The position numbers and the translations under genes are program-made. DNA of 20,192 nucleotides, taken from NCBI GenBank assembly GCA_003118195.1, contig BEXV01001020.1, positions 52,858-73,049 on the forward strand, in the 5' to 3' direction. The notes beneath the pieces are model-generated. The model ran no database searches. It saw only the letters and a list, made by a program, of their open reading frames with translations, and was not told the DNA's origin. Origin of the DNA: Hemicentrotus pulcherrimus. Its lineage: Eukaryota > Echinodermata > Echinoidea > Camarodonta > Strongylocentrotidae. Positions 1 through 8,679 of the stretch are shown in pieces (position 1 is the stretch's first letter; every line of letters starts with the position of its first letter).

Positions 1-19
1 CCCCCCCCCCCCCCCCCCC
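1..19. repeat. Poly-C / poly-G homopolymer at the window edge
   Basis: Nineteen uninterrupted C bases start the window. It is a simple repeat, possibly inexact in length because homopolymers are often misassembled. Confidence 0.95.
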
Positions 20-110
20 TTGTCTCTTTCTAAATATCTGTTTACCTATTTCTCTGGCACAGAATCAAAGATGATGCAACATTGTGAAGAGTGCAAACCT
101 TTATCCATCT

Positions 111-118
111 ATATACAC

Positions 119-163
<45 letters not shown>
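111..163. repeat. (AT)n microsatellite with TACATGTA-like start
   Basis: Alternating A/T runs from about 111, interrupted by ACACATG and ACAT, then becomes a pure AT dinucleotide run from about 131 to 161. It lies inside the partial intron at the left edge. Confidence 0.95.
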
Positions 164-166
<3 letters not shown>

Positions 167-428
167 AAAAACATCTACTGCCACTGATCCATTTGTAGGA
201 AAGACAAGCAAAGGACAAATTCAGTAATTCACTCTAATTATTTCATCAGGTGTATACCGTAGCTTGCTCAGACAAACAGATCGAGGCACTATTGGGCTAA
301 TAACATGAAAACATACAAATAACATCTACAAAGTGTATCAAAGAGCCATTTAATTACAAAACCTAAACTTTAGGTCCAGCTTTATGAGCTTCCTATACTA
401 CAAGTCTTAATATAAATCTTCAACTTAC

Positions 429-619
429 ATGTCTGAAGTCTGATATTTCCATCACTTGAGAGTCCAACAGTAGTATTTTTAATAGTCTCCTGGATGGCTG
501 TTACGATATCATTTGTTGTGATTTCTGCAGGGTCCTTTCCAACAAACCGCTCACAAAACTCCCTGCAGAGATCAATACATGAAGACTTTATGTTCAGTGT
601 TACTCTGGTGCTTATGTCA
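429..619 (-). CDS. CACNA2D-like exon 8 of 8 seen: cysteine-rich helical segment
   Basis: The 191 bp complete a cysteine codon (TG|T), then encode 63 residues from DISTRVTLNIK through SSCIDLCREFCERF and NDIVTAIQETIKNTTVG to NIRLQT, ending one base into the next codon (phase 1). The region corresponds to the helical stretch after IAPRDYC in vertebrate alpha-2/delta-1, with similar length but low identity. It has a sequon (NTT) and three cysteines at four-residue spacing. The donor ACAT|GTAAGTTG is strong. The chosen acceptor, GCATAG|TGAC, has a weak polypyrimidine tract. I selected it because it is the phase-compatible AG nearest upstream, while the TTAG 14 bases earlier gives an immediate stop. 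A downstream in-frame AG (ATAAG|C) is an alternative. The next exon lies before base 1. Confidence 0.78.
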
Positions 620-1319
620 CTATGCATGATGGTCTAACATTCAGTGTTGATATTGGTGCCCGGTTTTCAGGTGTTGAATAAACAAGTATGACAACCCTAT
701 ATGTTGATTATAAGTATTAATGTTGCTAAATGTATGACAATTGCAACTTTACACTGAATTCAAATCAAATGTACTAATTAACATTATAGGGGCTATGGCA
801 AATAATTAAAAGTATGGAAGACATCAAGATCATGAACCAAAAGAAATACAGAGAGGTACACCAATCTAAAAATGCAATTGAGTGTCAGTTTTGCAACCAA
901 AAGTGCATTTATATAAATATACAGGTACTCTGTAAATAACACTCATTTTGCCTGAATTTGCCCTACACGTTTTATCAAGAATTTTGATGCATTTATACAT
1001 TACTCAACCATTTTAATTTTTAGTATAACAAATATGTTGATGCTCTCAATATTAGCTCCTTTTCAAAGGCAATATTAACATTCTCTCAATACAGACAAAT
1101 AGCAAAGTAATGCAAAGGAAATTGCACCAATTCTATCTTTCAAAGCTTTAAATTTCAACCTCCTGGCATCGCATCCACTACAACAGATGCATGTTCTCAT
1201 ACCAAGAAAGACAGAGTAAGAAGTAAAATTATTCATGTATCTTATTCAATTCCCTTTGACAAGTACAACCAGAAACTAAACACTGACTATCAGTTGAAAA
1301 TGTATATTATTCAACTTAC
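620..1319 (-). other. Intron between exons 7 and 8 (700 bp, phase 2)
   Basis: It is bounded by TTG|GTAAGTTG and GCATAG|TGAC. The sequence is AT-rich and shows no further in-phase exon or recognisable mobile element. The acceptor end lacks a clear pyrimidine tract. Confidence 0.75.
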
Positions 1320-1365
1320 CAAGGAGCTATAAGAATGTCAGTTCTATCCATAATGTTGATCAAAT
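1320..1365 (-). CDS. CACNA2D-like exon 7 of 8 seen: short IAP exon
   Basis: At 46 bp this is the shortest well-supported exon. The split codon completes as GAT (D). It then encodes LINIMDRTDILIAP and ends with TG of the next codon (phase 2 donor). ILIAP aligns with YTFIAPRDYC of vertebrate alpha-2/delta-1. The acceptor is CGTTTTCAG|AT and the donor CCTTG|GTAAGTTG. Without the upstream and downstream phases it would not be callable. With them the reading frame runs through with no stop. Confidence 0.88.
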
Positions 1366-1879
1366 CTGAAAACGAATAAAAAAACAAAAAACATATATTC
1401 CACAATATATTCCACAGTATAAACATCTGAAAATCAGAATACCAAATATGCTCTTGTAAACAATGTAACTTGACTTCATATCAAAAGATACTGTGATGTT
1501 ATAGACATAGAAATGACATCTGCTTAACAATCTTACATTTACTCAAAATGAATATCAGATGAAAATTAATAGCTTACCTAGACAGAAGTATATTGTAGAC
1601 TTTGTGTGTCTTGCACAAATATATATCACATATTGGCTCTTTGCTGAGGATAATTTGTCAAAGTTCACAAAGAACTAAATAGTTTTCTTTATTATTTCAG
1701 TGTGCATATAAATAAATAGCTTTTCCTCCTCAACATTTAGCATGTGTAAAATATATGACTATTAAGATCATTGACCATTAAGATTTTAGAAGTTTGATTG
1801 TCCACATCAAATACTATCATAAATTCTTTCAAGCTAAGATCATAGCCTGATCGTACAGCATGCAGTGGGCCTAACTCAC
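1366..1879 (-). other. Intron between exons 6 and 7 (514 bp, phase 1)
   Basis: It is bounded by ATGG|GTGAGTTAG and TTTTCAG|AT. AT-rich sequence with nothing else recognised. Confidence 0.88.
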
Positions 1880-1950
1880 CCATTTTCAGATCCATGTTTT
1901 CAGGTGCTTTGAACTGAAACAGGTCAAAGCTGGGCTGAGCAATCGCGACA
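1880..1950 (-). CDS. CACNA2D-like exon 6 of 8 seen: SVAIAQPSFDLF strand
   Basis: The 71 bp complete the split serine and encode VAIAQPSFDLFQFK, then APENMDLKM, ending with one base (G) of a glycine or aspartate codon (phase 1 donor). The block matches SLALVLPTYSFYYIK in vertebrate alpha-2/delta-1, a beta-strand followed by an amphipathic segment. The acceptor is TATTTTACAG|TGT and the donor AAATGG|GTGAGTTAG. The donor is a GTGAGT type, whereas most of its neighbours use GTAAG. Confidence 0.92.
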
Positions 1951-2485
1951 CTGTAAAATAAAAAATAAATACAAAAATTGGATCATCATACTTCATGAAA
2001 TAAAACAAATTCATTTTTAACTAAAATTCTCCCTATGGTTGGTGAATCTTTGGCAAGTTATAATCAGTTGGCCTGTCATCAATGCCTATAGTAGTTATTA
2101 AGGAAGGTGTTATTTCTTGGTGACAACAGCGGTGCTGCTAGTTACAGGCCTTTCTATTAAAATAGCAATAAATTTTCATCTGTGTACATACATATTTCTT
2201 TGGAAAATATTTGCCTAAAAACCCTTTAATGTAAAGTAGTTCACATACATGTATAATAATATTTGAAAAAGTTAAATTCAAGGTGTCCTTAGCCATGTCC
2301 CAACCATACAAAATAATTTGATTACATGTAATGTGAAAAATGATTACATTCTTTAACAAGGCAATTCAATTTCATTTCCTAAAATTATATTACAGTGTAC
2401 ATGTATTTTAAAGAACGAAATCAAACCACTCAAGATAAAGTGCAACTAATTATATAAAATAAACACTTCTTCACACTATTCTTAC
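1951..2485 (-). other. Intron between exons 5 and 6 (535 bp, phase 2)
   Basis: It is bounded by TTCAG|GTAAGAATAG and TTTTACAG|T. It contains several ACATGTA palindrome variants at about 2246, 2324 and 2399, and no gene. Confidence 0.88.
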
Positions 2486-2547
2486 CTGAATGTGGTGTTA
2501 TCAATAAATGTGTAGGAATATGTCATGTTCACAAATTCCAGATATCT
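2486..2547 (-). CDS. CACNA2D-like exon 5 of 8 seen: two conserved N-glycosylation sequons
   Basis: The 62 bp encode RYLEFVNMTYSYTFIDNTTF plus two bases (AG) of a serine codon completed in the next exon, giving a phase 2 donor. It aligns without gaps to the vertebrate alpha-2/delta-1 segment [20 protein letters not shown]. Both sequons (NMT and NTT here, NRT and NGT there) fall at identical positions, pointing to conserved glycosylation. The acceptor is CTCCTCCACAG|AGA, with a second AG two bases downstream that would break the frame. The donor is TTCAG|GTAAGAATAG. Confidence 0.94.
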
Positions 2548-3047
2548 CTGTGGAGGAGAGAGAAAATTAGATGAAATAGAGGTGATTTGTTCTCAAATCA
2601 TTGTGAAACTATTGTAAGTTTAATAAACAATTACAAATTAAAAGAATGAAATACAATCAAGAGACTTGATATCCTAAAGTTATTTAACAAGATATTGCAT
2701 GTGTACTCCAACAATGCACCCAAATTACAGTATACAAATACAATTCTACTAAACAAAATATACAATTAAGAAAATTTGCTCCTTATTAGAATATCCCTCT
2801 CATTAATATTTTGCAAGAAACATGGATCAAATCCTGGATTAATTTGAAGTACAAATTTTCCCTTATTTTTTTACAATTAAAATCTTTGATATTCATATTA
2901 AACGATGAACAACATTTTTGTTTTTCTTGTTGATTCAAAAACTGCAAACAATAACTACAGATATTAAACTGAAATGTTGCCAATTTAAGTAAGTATACAC
3001 AAAATCCCTATTGTGTAAGGATGAAGGTGAGTTTATGTGATTCTTAC
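2548..3047 (-). other. Intron between exons 4 and 5 (500 bp, phase 0)
   Basis: It is bounded by GAG|GTAAGAATC and CTCCACAG|AGA, with a good pyrimidine tract (TTTTCTCTCTCCTCC) at the acceptor. Nothing else is seen in it. Confidence 0.88.
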
Positions 3048-3119
3048 CTCATCTCTGGACATGATTGGGGTTTCCAGCTCTACACTGCCTGATTTCCTGT
3101 CAATCATATCTTTCCGCAA
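3048..3119 (-). CDS. CACNA2D-like exon 4 of 8 seen: KDMIDRKSG block
   Basis: The 72 bp encode 24 residues, starting LRKDMIDRKSGS and ending TPIMSRDE. This matches the IRNKMIDGESG ... VKSQDE block of vertebrate alpha-2/delta-1 in order and spacing. K-x-M-[IV]-[DN]-x-[KE]-[ST]-G is conserved across alpha-2/delta paralogues. The acceptor is CCTTTCAG|TTG and the donor GATGAG|GTAAGAATC, both phase 0. The peptide is extracellular and mostly polar, and leads into the glycosylated strands encoded by the next exon. Confidence 0.93.
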
Positions 3120-4034
3120 CTGAAAGGACAAAATGCAATAATAGAAATATTCCCGTCACATAATTTATTCTGGATATATTTGGGTAGTGTTATTTGGAAT
3201 AATGCACTTAAAAGCAAGGAGGAATCAGTCATATCTCAAAATACAACACTGAAAATCAGAGACATATTCTCCAGATCAATCCTAGCTCTTTAGACCTAAT
3301 ATGAAGATATATTTAGATTAGGATGGCAATCTTCAGCAAGGCAGTTTTTTTAATGTGAAAACATGCATATCCTACATAAGCCAAATGATTGTGCGGTGTC
3401 CTTGATTCTAGCTACAATCTTAACATCAACATAACTCATCACCCTTGTATCAAATTTCCCCTCTTGTTTTTCTCAATTAAAATTGTGGGATCTTGAAGCT
3501 GGATTGTTTCTTCAATACTCTTTGCTCTATACTCTACTAATTCAATAAAACCCAAATCTCGGCCTCAAATCTCATTCAACACAGAAAAGGTTAGACCTAG
3601 GACTGTCTGCATTTGAACAAAAGTTTAAGCCAAAATCAGGTTTGATTTTCAGTAAAAATACAAGCCTCTAAGATTTCATTAAAATTTCAATTATGCAAGA
3701 TGTTTAACTTCTTCACTGATTTCTAATTGCAACAGCTATAAAAATTGGAATATTTTAAGATCAGCTGTACATGTTTACAAACGCATATCTTCCACAAATG
3801 AAAAATGACATCACAAAAAATTACAATATAACTTGTCAAAAAAAATGTTCAACAACTTCTATCAATCTGTGCCTTGACCGTTTGTACACATTCAATCTTA
3901 GAAATAGCAATGTTTTGAAAACTGGAATCTATCAATCTACCAAAAGTCTTTCATCCTATCCTTCACTGATATCTTCAAAGGCTACTGGAAAGTCTGGGCG
4001 TAGTACAGATAAATAGATCTAGCATGTAACTTAC
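3120..4034 (-). other. Intron between exons 3 and 4 (915 bp, phase 0)
   Basis: It is bounded by GCG|GTAAGTTAC and CCTTTCAG|TTG. AT-rich and without a recognisable element. The 81-codon plus-strand open frame at 3771-4016 has biased, low-complexity composition and no supporting signal. Confidence 0.87.
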
Positions 4035-4106
4035 CGCTTTCTTTTCTTCAGTTTCGTACTCTACCTCCAAGAAGTCCACATTGGGTGGATCAGACAAATA
4101 GTTCAA
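4035..4106 (-). CDS. CACNA2D-like exon 3 of 8 seen: linker after the HP motif
   Basis: The 72 bp encode 24 residues: LNYLSDPPNV, then DFLEVEYETEEKKA. The acidic DFLEVEYE segment matches the LDFLDAELE block of vertebrate alpha-2/delta-1, which lies at the same distance upstream of the MID motif in the next exon. The acceptor is CTATTTAG|TTG and the donor AAAGCG|GTAAGTTAC, both phase 0. Its 5' neighbour is the 10.8-kb intron, while everything downstream is spaced by introns of only 0.5-0.9 kb. Confidence 0.9.
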
Positions 4107-5484
4107 CTAAATAGACACATGAAATAATACAAACAACATTCAAAGTGGGTCATTAAAGTATACTTTTGAATCAGTTAGATATGAATGAAGTGCATTGAAG
4201 GGCTTGAGTATTAAGATCACTGACCTAACTAGCGTTACAAAAATAGAATAGTTACCTGTCTTTAGAAATTATCCTGTGACACCTTATTCTTGACTGTTTA
4301 CAAGCTACATGTTCAAATATGAATCACGTCATTTGAATTCACCAAGAATTGAATTATGGTAATTAGAAAATATTGTAACAAAATAAAGAGGCAATTTAAA
4401 AATCTTTCTAGTTAAACATTTTAAATGGAGTGCCTCCTGCAAATCTGATTACCTTGGGAAATAATAAGATGATTATAAGATAGCACTGTTTCAATAAGAT
4501 GGACTCACACTAAAGGGGTTTATGATAATACATGGGGAACCAAGGCTGATGGCCACAACATCTTTTCATATACCTAAAACTACATTATACTCAAGAGTCA
4601 ACATTTATTTCAAGGGAATTCAGGGATCAATATTTTCTATTGGTTTTCTATTATTGTTCTAAAACAAAAAAAAATATAATATTGGGCAACCAACCTTTAC
4701 TGTACATCAATCAATTCTTTAACTGTCTATCATTTTCTTATGATATCATGCACTATACACTCACTAACAGCTATCGCTCATCAATTCTCATAAGACATAT
4801 CCATGCTTTTTGGCATGCAACAGCATGTAAACAAGATACACATATGTTTTTTAATCAATATGAACATTACAGTAGAAAGAATACATATATATCAGTTTGG
4901 AAGAAAGTACAAAATCTATATTGAGTAAACACAAATGAATAAATTGCAATAAATATAATTTTACTATCTATAAGTAAAATAGTTGAAAAAATCACACAAA
5001 CATGCTTCATTTCCAAGAGAAAAGATTAACATATCATTGGCAGCAAAAAACAGCAAATCAAATTACTAAAAAATTTGACACTTAAGGTTTTCTCTTAATA
5101 GTAGAAAAGTTTTACATGCACATATCCTTCACACTTCAGTGAATCTAATTTTGTGCAGGTTAGTGATATGCAGATATCATATATCTAAGGAAACATATAG
5201 TATCACAATTGACAAACCATAAATATGAACGGTATGTCTGCCATAAAACCCAATGAAAATAGGTATAATCTATTCACTACTGAAATCTACATTGTGCAGT
5301 GCAATAGGATGGCTAATCGGGAAAGTAGCTTTTGTTTCTTTGACCCACGTAACCTAACACTATCTAAAAATGTATTCCGTGAATGCTATATTTGTTATCG
5401 AGAGAAACATTTCTTGATCAATTTTTCCATTTATTGTAAAAATGTCTATCAGAGTGTGCCTTGTCATGTCAAGAAATGTGTCCT

Positions 5485-5570
5485 GGGGAGTGTTTCACAA
5501 AGATTCTAAGTAGAACTTAACTCTAAGTTGGACTTCAAAATTATGGAGAGCCCTTTGTAGCCTTAAAATA
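5485..5570 (+). repeat. Left terminal inverted repeat of the MITE
   Basis: Begins GGGGAGTGTTTCACAAAG and ends near CCTTAAAATA. It pairs with 5703-5793. Confidence 0.85.
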
Positions 5571-5702
5571 AAATACATTCAAAAGCAAAAATTCAAGTTT
5601 TTTAGATCATAAATTCTACATCAGGAACATGAAATATCCCATGATAATAGAAAATATGAATGATTTGAATCAACATTTTATGCCTTTTAAAATAACTTTT
5701 AC

Positions 5703-5793
5703 AAAATATTTTCAAGGATGCTAATGGCTTTCCATAATTTTTAAGTCCAACTTAGAGATAAGTTCAACTTAAGATCTTTGTGAAACACCCCCC
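5703..5793 (-). repeat. Right terminal inverted repeat of the MITE
   Basis: Ends CTTTGTGAAACACCCCCC on the plus strand. It is the inverted partner of 5485-5570. Confidence 0.85.
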
Positions 5794-7445
5794 TGTTTTA
5801 CATATGCCTTTTATTCATTTCTTTCATCACAAACATTTCAAATCTCTTAATTTGACCACTGAGTAATGATTCTTCTAGACATTACTACCATTAGTCAATG
5901 GTCATATCAAGGAGTGTTAATTTTGGGATAAAATATGTGGAGAAAGGATGTCTTCTGGGGCACATTACACTGAATCGCCCGGAAAGACAGTGTATCCCCT
6001 TTTGCAACCAACATCAAATTCTGTAGAACTTTGCAGCAATTATGAAATTCAATATGTCCTATCTCTAAAATTGAAACGTTAGCAGTGTTAACGATTACTA
6101 GGTCCAATCGTTTTTAGGGGAGTTTTTAGTTGGTATTATCTCTTGTTTGCAAATGACTGCAAACCAGTCATGAGTTTGATGGTGACTACATCTAGTAATG
6201 CGCTACAAAGAGATAACTTTTTTTTAAAGATATTTCACTCCATACAAATTAAATGGTATCATGCACAATCAGTAATGAAATTTGAAAGGATCGAATGAAT
6301 ACATGCAATACAAAATATGAGGACAATGGATGAGAAAACATACCAGGTATATATCATAAATGTACATGCATGGTCAGCAATTGCCATGCGGTTAGTCGAC
6401 ACAGACACAGCCATGAATATATCAGTAAAAGATTGTAACGTTAAAATCATGCAAGCATGTGTAGGTAGACTCTTAACATTGTGTCAATAATCAAAATCCC
6501 CAACAGCCCCAATATAATGCACCTTTTTTTCTACAACACACTGAAACAAAATCTAACAGTGATTTCAAACATATATTCAAATCTTGTTTTCTTCAGTGAA
6601 GTATAAAAATCATAAAAGACAAGTGATCATTACACTAATGGTAGGTCTATATAATGTTTATACTTTTTCTAAAAAAGTAATACTAAAAATGACACTCCTG
6701 AATAATATTCATCATGTGAAAATGTCTAACATGTGACAGTACAGGTTCTATAATAACACTATGTTTAATCGTACTCCACACAACACAAAATGAATACTGA
6801 AGATAAATGATAGAAATGGGGATTTGCTAAAAAAAATTAGGAAGTACCCCATCTACAGTAGTTCACATTAAAGGTATAAATAATGAGTTTTACAAGAGTG
6901 GAGTTGGCTTTGAACAATTAAATATTTTGACACTACAATGGTTTTAGGATATGATATGATGGGAATGGGGGTCATGTTAATGCATGAGGTAACAACAATG
7001 GATAGGACACTAGGCTTAAGGTTACAGATTGGATGAGAGCCAGAAGGTCTCTGCGTTAAAGCACATGAGTTAACACCCCTCTAGCTCCAAGCAGGTAATG
7101 TAGGAGTGGGAATTGAACAAACACCAATATCAGGTTGTAAATGTATCTTTTTCATGGTTCACATAGAGACAAGGAAAAGGATTACCCTTTACACTTCAAA
7201 ACAAATGGGATATCACACCACAGCAAACATTTTTTCTATCAATTACAGTATTCATTATTTTTGTGCTTACTCTATGTCAAATGCTATTAACTATCACATT
7301 TCTGGCTTCCAGCACAAAATAGGGAGGATACATTTTGGACTGAATGGATGAACAATATATGAAATCTGTACAAGAATAGATTTCAACAGAAATAATATCT
7401 CTGATTTGAAAAAGAGGAGGTCATAAAAACAAATTTTGTTTCGTT

Positions 7446-7514
7446 TTGTTTTGTTAGCGCTTCAAGACTTTTGTGGTAAGCGCTTTAACAGCAAAGTTTT
7501 AATTATTATTATTT
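7446..7514 (+). mobile_element. Degenerate SINE/LINE-like 3' tail with paired AGCGCT motifs
   Basis: Two AGCGCT palindromes (7456-7461 and 7479-7484) flank CAAGAC and TTGTGGTAA and are followed by an ATT-repeat tail (AATTATTATTATTT at 7501-7514). Tails of the kind AGCGCTT...AAGCGCT followed by (ATT)n end several non-LTR retroposons and SINEs in marine animals. I recognise the pattern, not a specific family. No tRNA-like head with A and B boxes is evident upstream, so this would be a 5'-truncated or eroded copy. Confidence 0.45.
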
Positions 7515-8178
7515 ATACTGCGACATACGGAAAGTGAACCATTTATAGAAATCATGTATGTGCCATCACACCAACTTGTGCGTTACACGTAGATTAACTG
7601 TTGAAAAAAATAATATTCATTAATTTGCTCATTCCTTACAATGCCATCAGGTGTAGACGTTGTGAGTTCTTGATAATGTACCATATTTTGTTAAAGTGAC
7701 TTGGTAACATTGTTGAAGGTTGATGAAAAAATTGCTTAATTTGGGTATAAAATGTTACTTACTATATTCCTTTTACTGTACTAATCCTCTGACATGCAAA
7801 AAATCCTGAAAAAATTCTCAAACCACAAAGATATCTATGATTTCTTTGAAGGCGTCGATGTAAGACACCCTCTAAAAATGATCAACAGTAAATTCTCCCA
7901 ACCATCTTTTAATTTTCCCAACCGTTTTTCCTTGAAAAAAAGACATAAAACAGGCTATTAAAAAATCTGTCAACACATTAATGTCTGGAATGGAATGTAA
8001 AGCCATTGTATTGCTTTGAGAGATTTCCATTCACCTAAAATGTAATTAAATTGTAATAATATAGTTCGGAGAATTAAGGAATCGATCAGATCAGTTTTTC
8101 CAAATTTGTACCATGAATAATGGTCCGTTTTCACTCAAATTTTCAGATTATCTTTAATTCTACATCTAGCATTGAAGT

Positions 8179-8218
8179 CACTTCCTTAGCACCACTATCA
8201 CTTCCTTAGCACCACTAT
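8179..8218 (+). repeat. Perfect 20-bp tandem duplication
   Basis: The 20-bp unit beginning CACTTCCTTAGC is repeated twice without a mismatch (8179-8198, 8199-8218). Its perfection suggests a recent duplication. It lies inside the large intron and has no obvious coding role. Confidence 0.97.
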
Positions 8219-8599
8219 CTCTCATCTGAACAATGTTACCAAGTCCCTTTAACAAAATGCTGGAATGGACACATCTTTTGGTGTCAATATTTGGTCTTAT
8301 TAAAAGACTTTGCATAAATAATTGTGAAGCTATATTTATCTTGAAATTGATCAAACATTCAACATACCCTAGGAAATCAAGTTGTCTACATGGCAAAAAA
8401 GATGTGTGTCACACGATAATAATGTTTTTTTTGTTTATACTATCTCATCATTACATGGACTCAATTATTATTGCAATAATGATGGGTTTTGTGTGTACAG
8501 TGGTTAGAATGATTGATGTAAAACATGGGTAAAAATTACACGCTGACAATGAAAACTGATGAAACTCATTCACAACAAAATCATGAAACAGTGATGTAG

Positions 8600-8647
8600 T
8601 AGGTGGATGGATAGGGAGGATGAAGAAGGTGGTGGATGGAAGGGGGG
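8600..8647 (+). repeat. G-rich imperfect GGA/GGTGG tract
   Basis: Many closely spaced GG pairs (GGTGGATGG, GGGAGG, GGTGGTGG, GGGGGG) form a purine-rich tract. In the minus-strand transcript it reads as a C/U-rich stretch. A two-tetrad quadruplex on the plus strand is conceivable but unproven. Confidence 0.7.
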
Positions 8648-8660
8648 ACATTCAATGTTT

Positions 8661-8679
8661 GATGATGATGATGATGATG
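8661..8679 (+). repeat. (GAT)n trinucleotide microsatellite
   Basis: Six GAT units in a row plus one base. It sits just after the G-rich tract. Confidence 0.97.

Larger units (their letters stand above)
1..428 (-). other. Partial intron downstream of exon 8, running off the window
   Basis: This non-coding stretch begins at the donor GTAAGTTG (428 downward) and reaches the window edge without a recognisable acceptor plus exon. It holds an (AT)n microsatellite and a poly-C run at the very end. The following exon, carrying the next part of the VGCC-alpha2 region, should lie beyond base 1. Confidence 0.6.
5485..5793. mobile_element. MITE-like element with about 85-90 bp terminal inverted repeats
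   Basis: The left arm (5485-5570) begins GGGGAGTGTTTCACAAAGAT, and the reverse complement of the right arm (about 5703-5793) begins GGGGGGTGTTTCACAAAGAT. The arms stay alignable through TCTAAGTTGGACTT, AAAATTATGG and CCTTAAAATA, with scattered mismatches and a few small indels. The interior (about 130 bp) is AT-rich with no open frame. Flanking CCT on both sides (5482-5484 and 5792-5794) could be a 3-bp target duplication if the right end is set at 5791, which would suggest a PIF/Harbinger-type origin; that part is tentative. It is a non-autonomous element in the large intron. Its superfamily needs a repeat-library comparison. Confidence 0.85.

Noticed and set aside
382..627. 81-codon minus-strand open frame read as a small gene starting at MHSDIS
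   Set aside because: The central part is exon 8 of the alpha-2/delta gene. The methionine start lies in the upstream intron, and the C-terminal part after RLQT is intron translated past a strong GTAAGT donor.
7000..7130. Possible tRNA-like B box (GTTCAATTCC on the minus strand)
   Set aside because: No matching A box at the right distance and no cloverleaf could be drawn, so neither a tRNA nor a SINE head is supported.
7270..7340. 69-bp segment between ATTCAG and AGA|GTAAGC
   Set aside because: The length keeps frame, but an in-frame TGA occurs near the end in the required phase.
7762..7810. Strong GTAAGT donor preceded by TTTTTTCAG, a possible exon
   Set aside because: The enclosed 43 bases are not a multiple of three and contain an in-frame TAA. 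It could act only as a poison exon, for which there is no evidence here.
8233..8532. 99-codon plus-strand open frame
   Set aside because: It overlaps open frames on the other strand and the region of the tandem duplication, and has no domain or homologue I recognise. It is consistent with chance.
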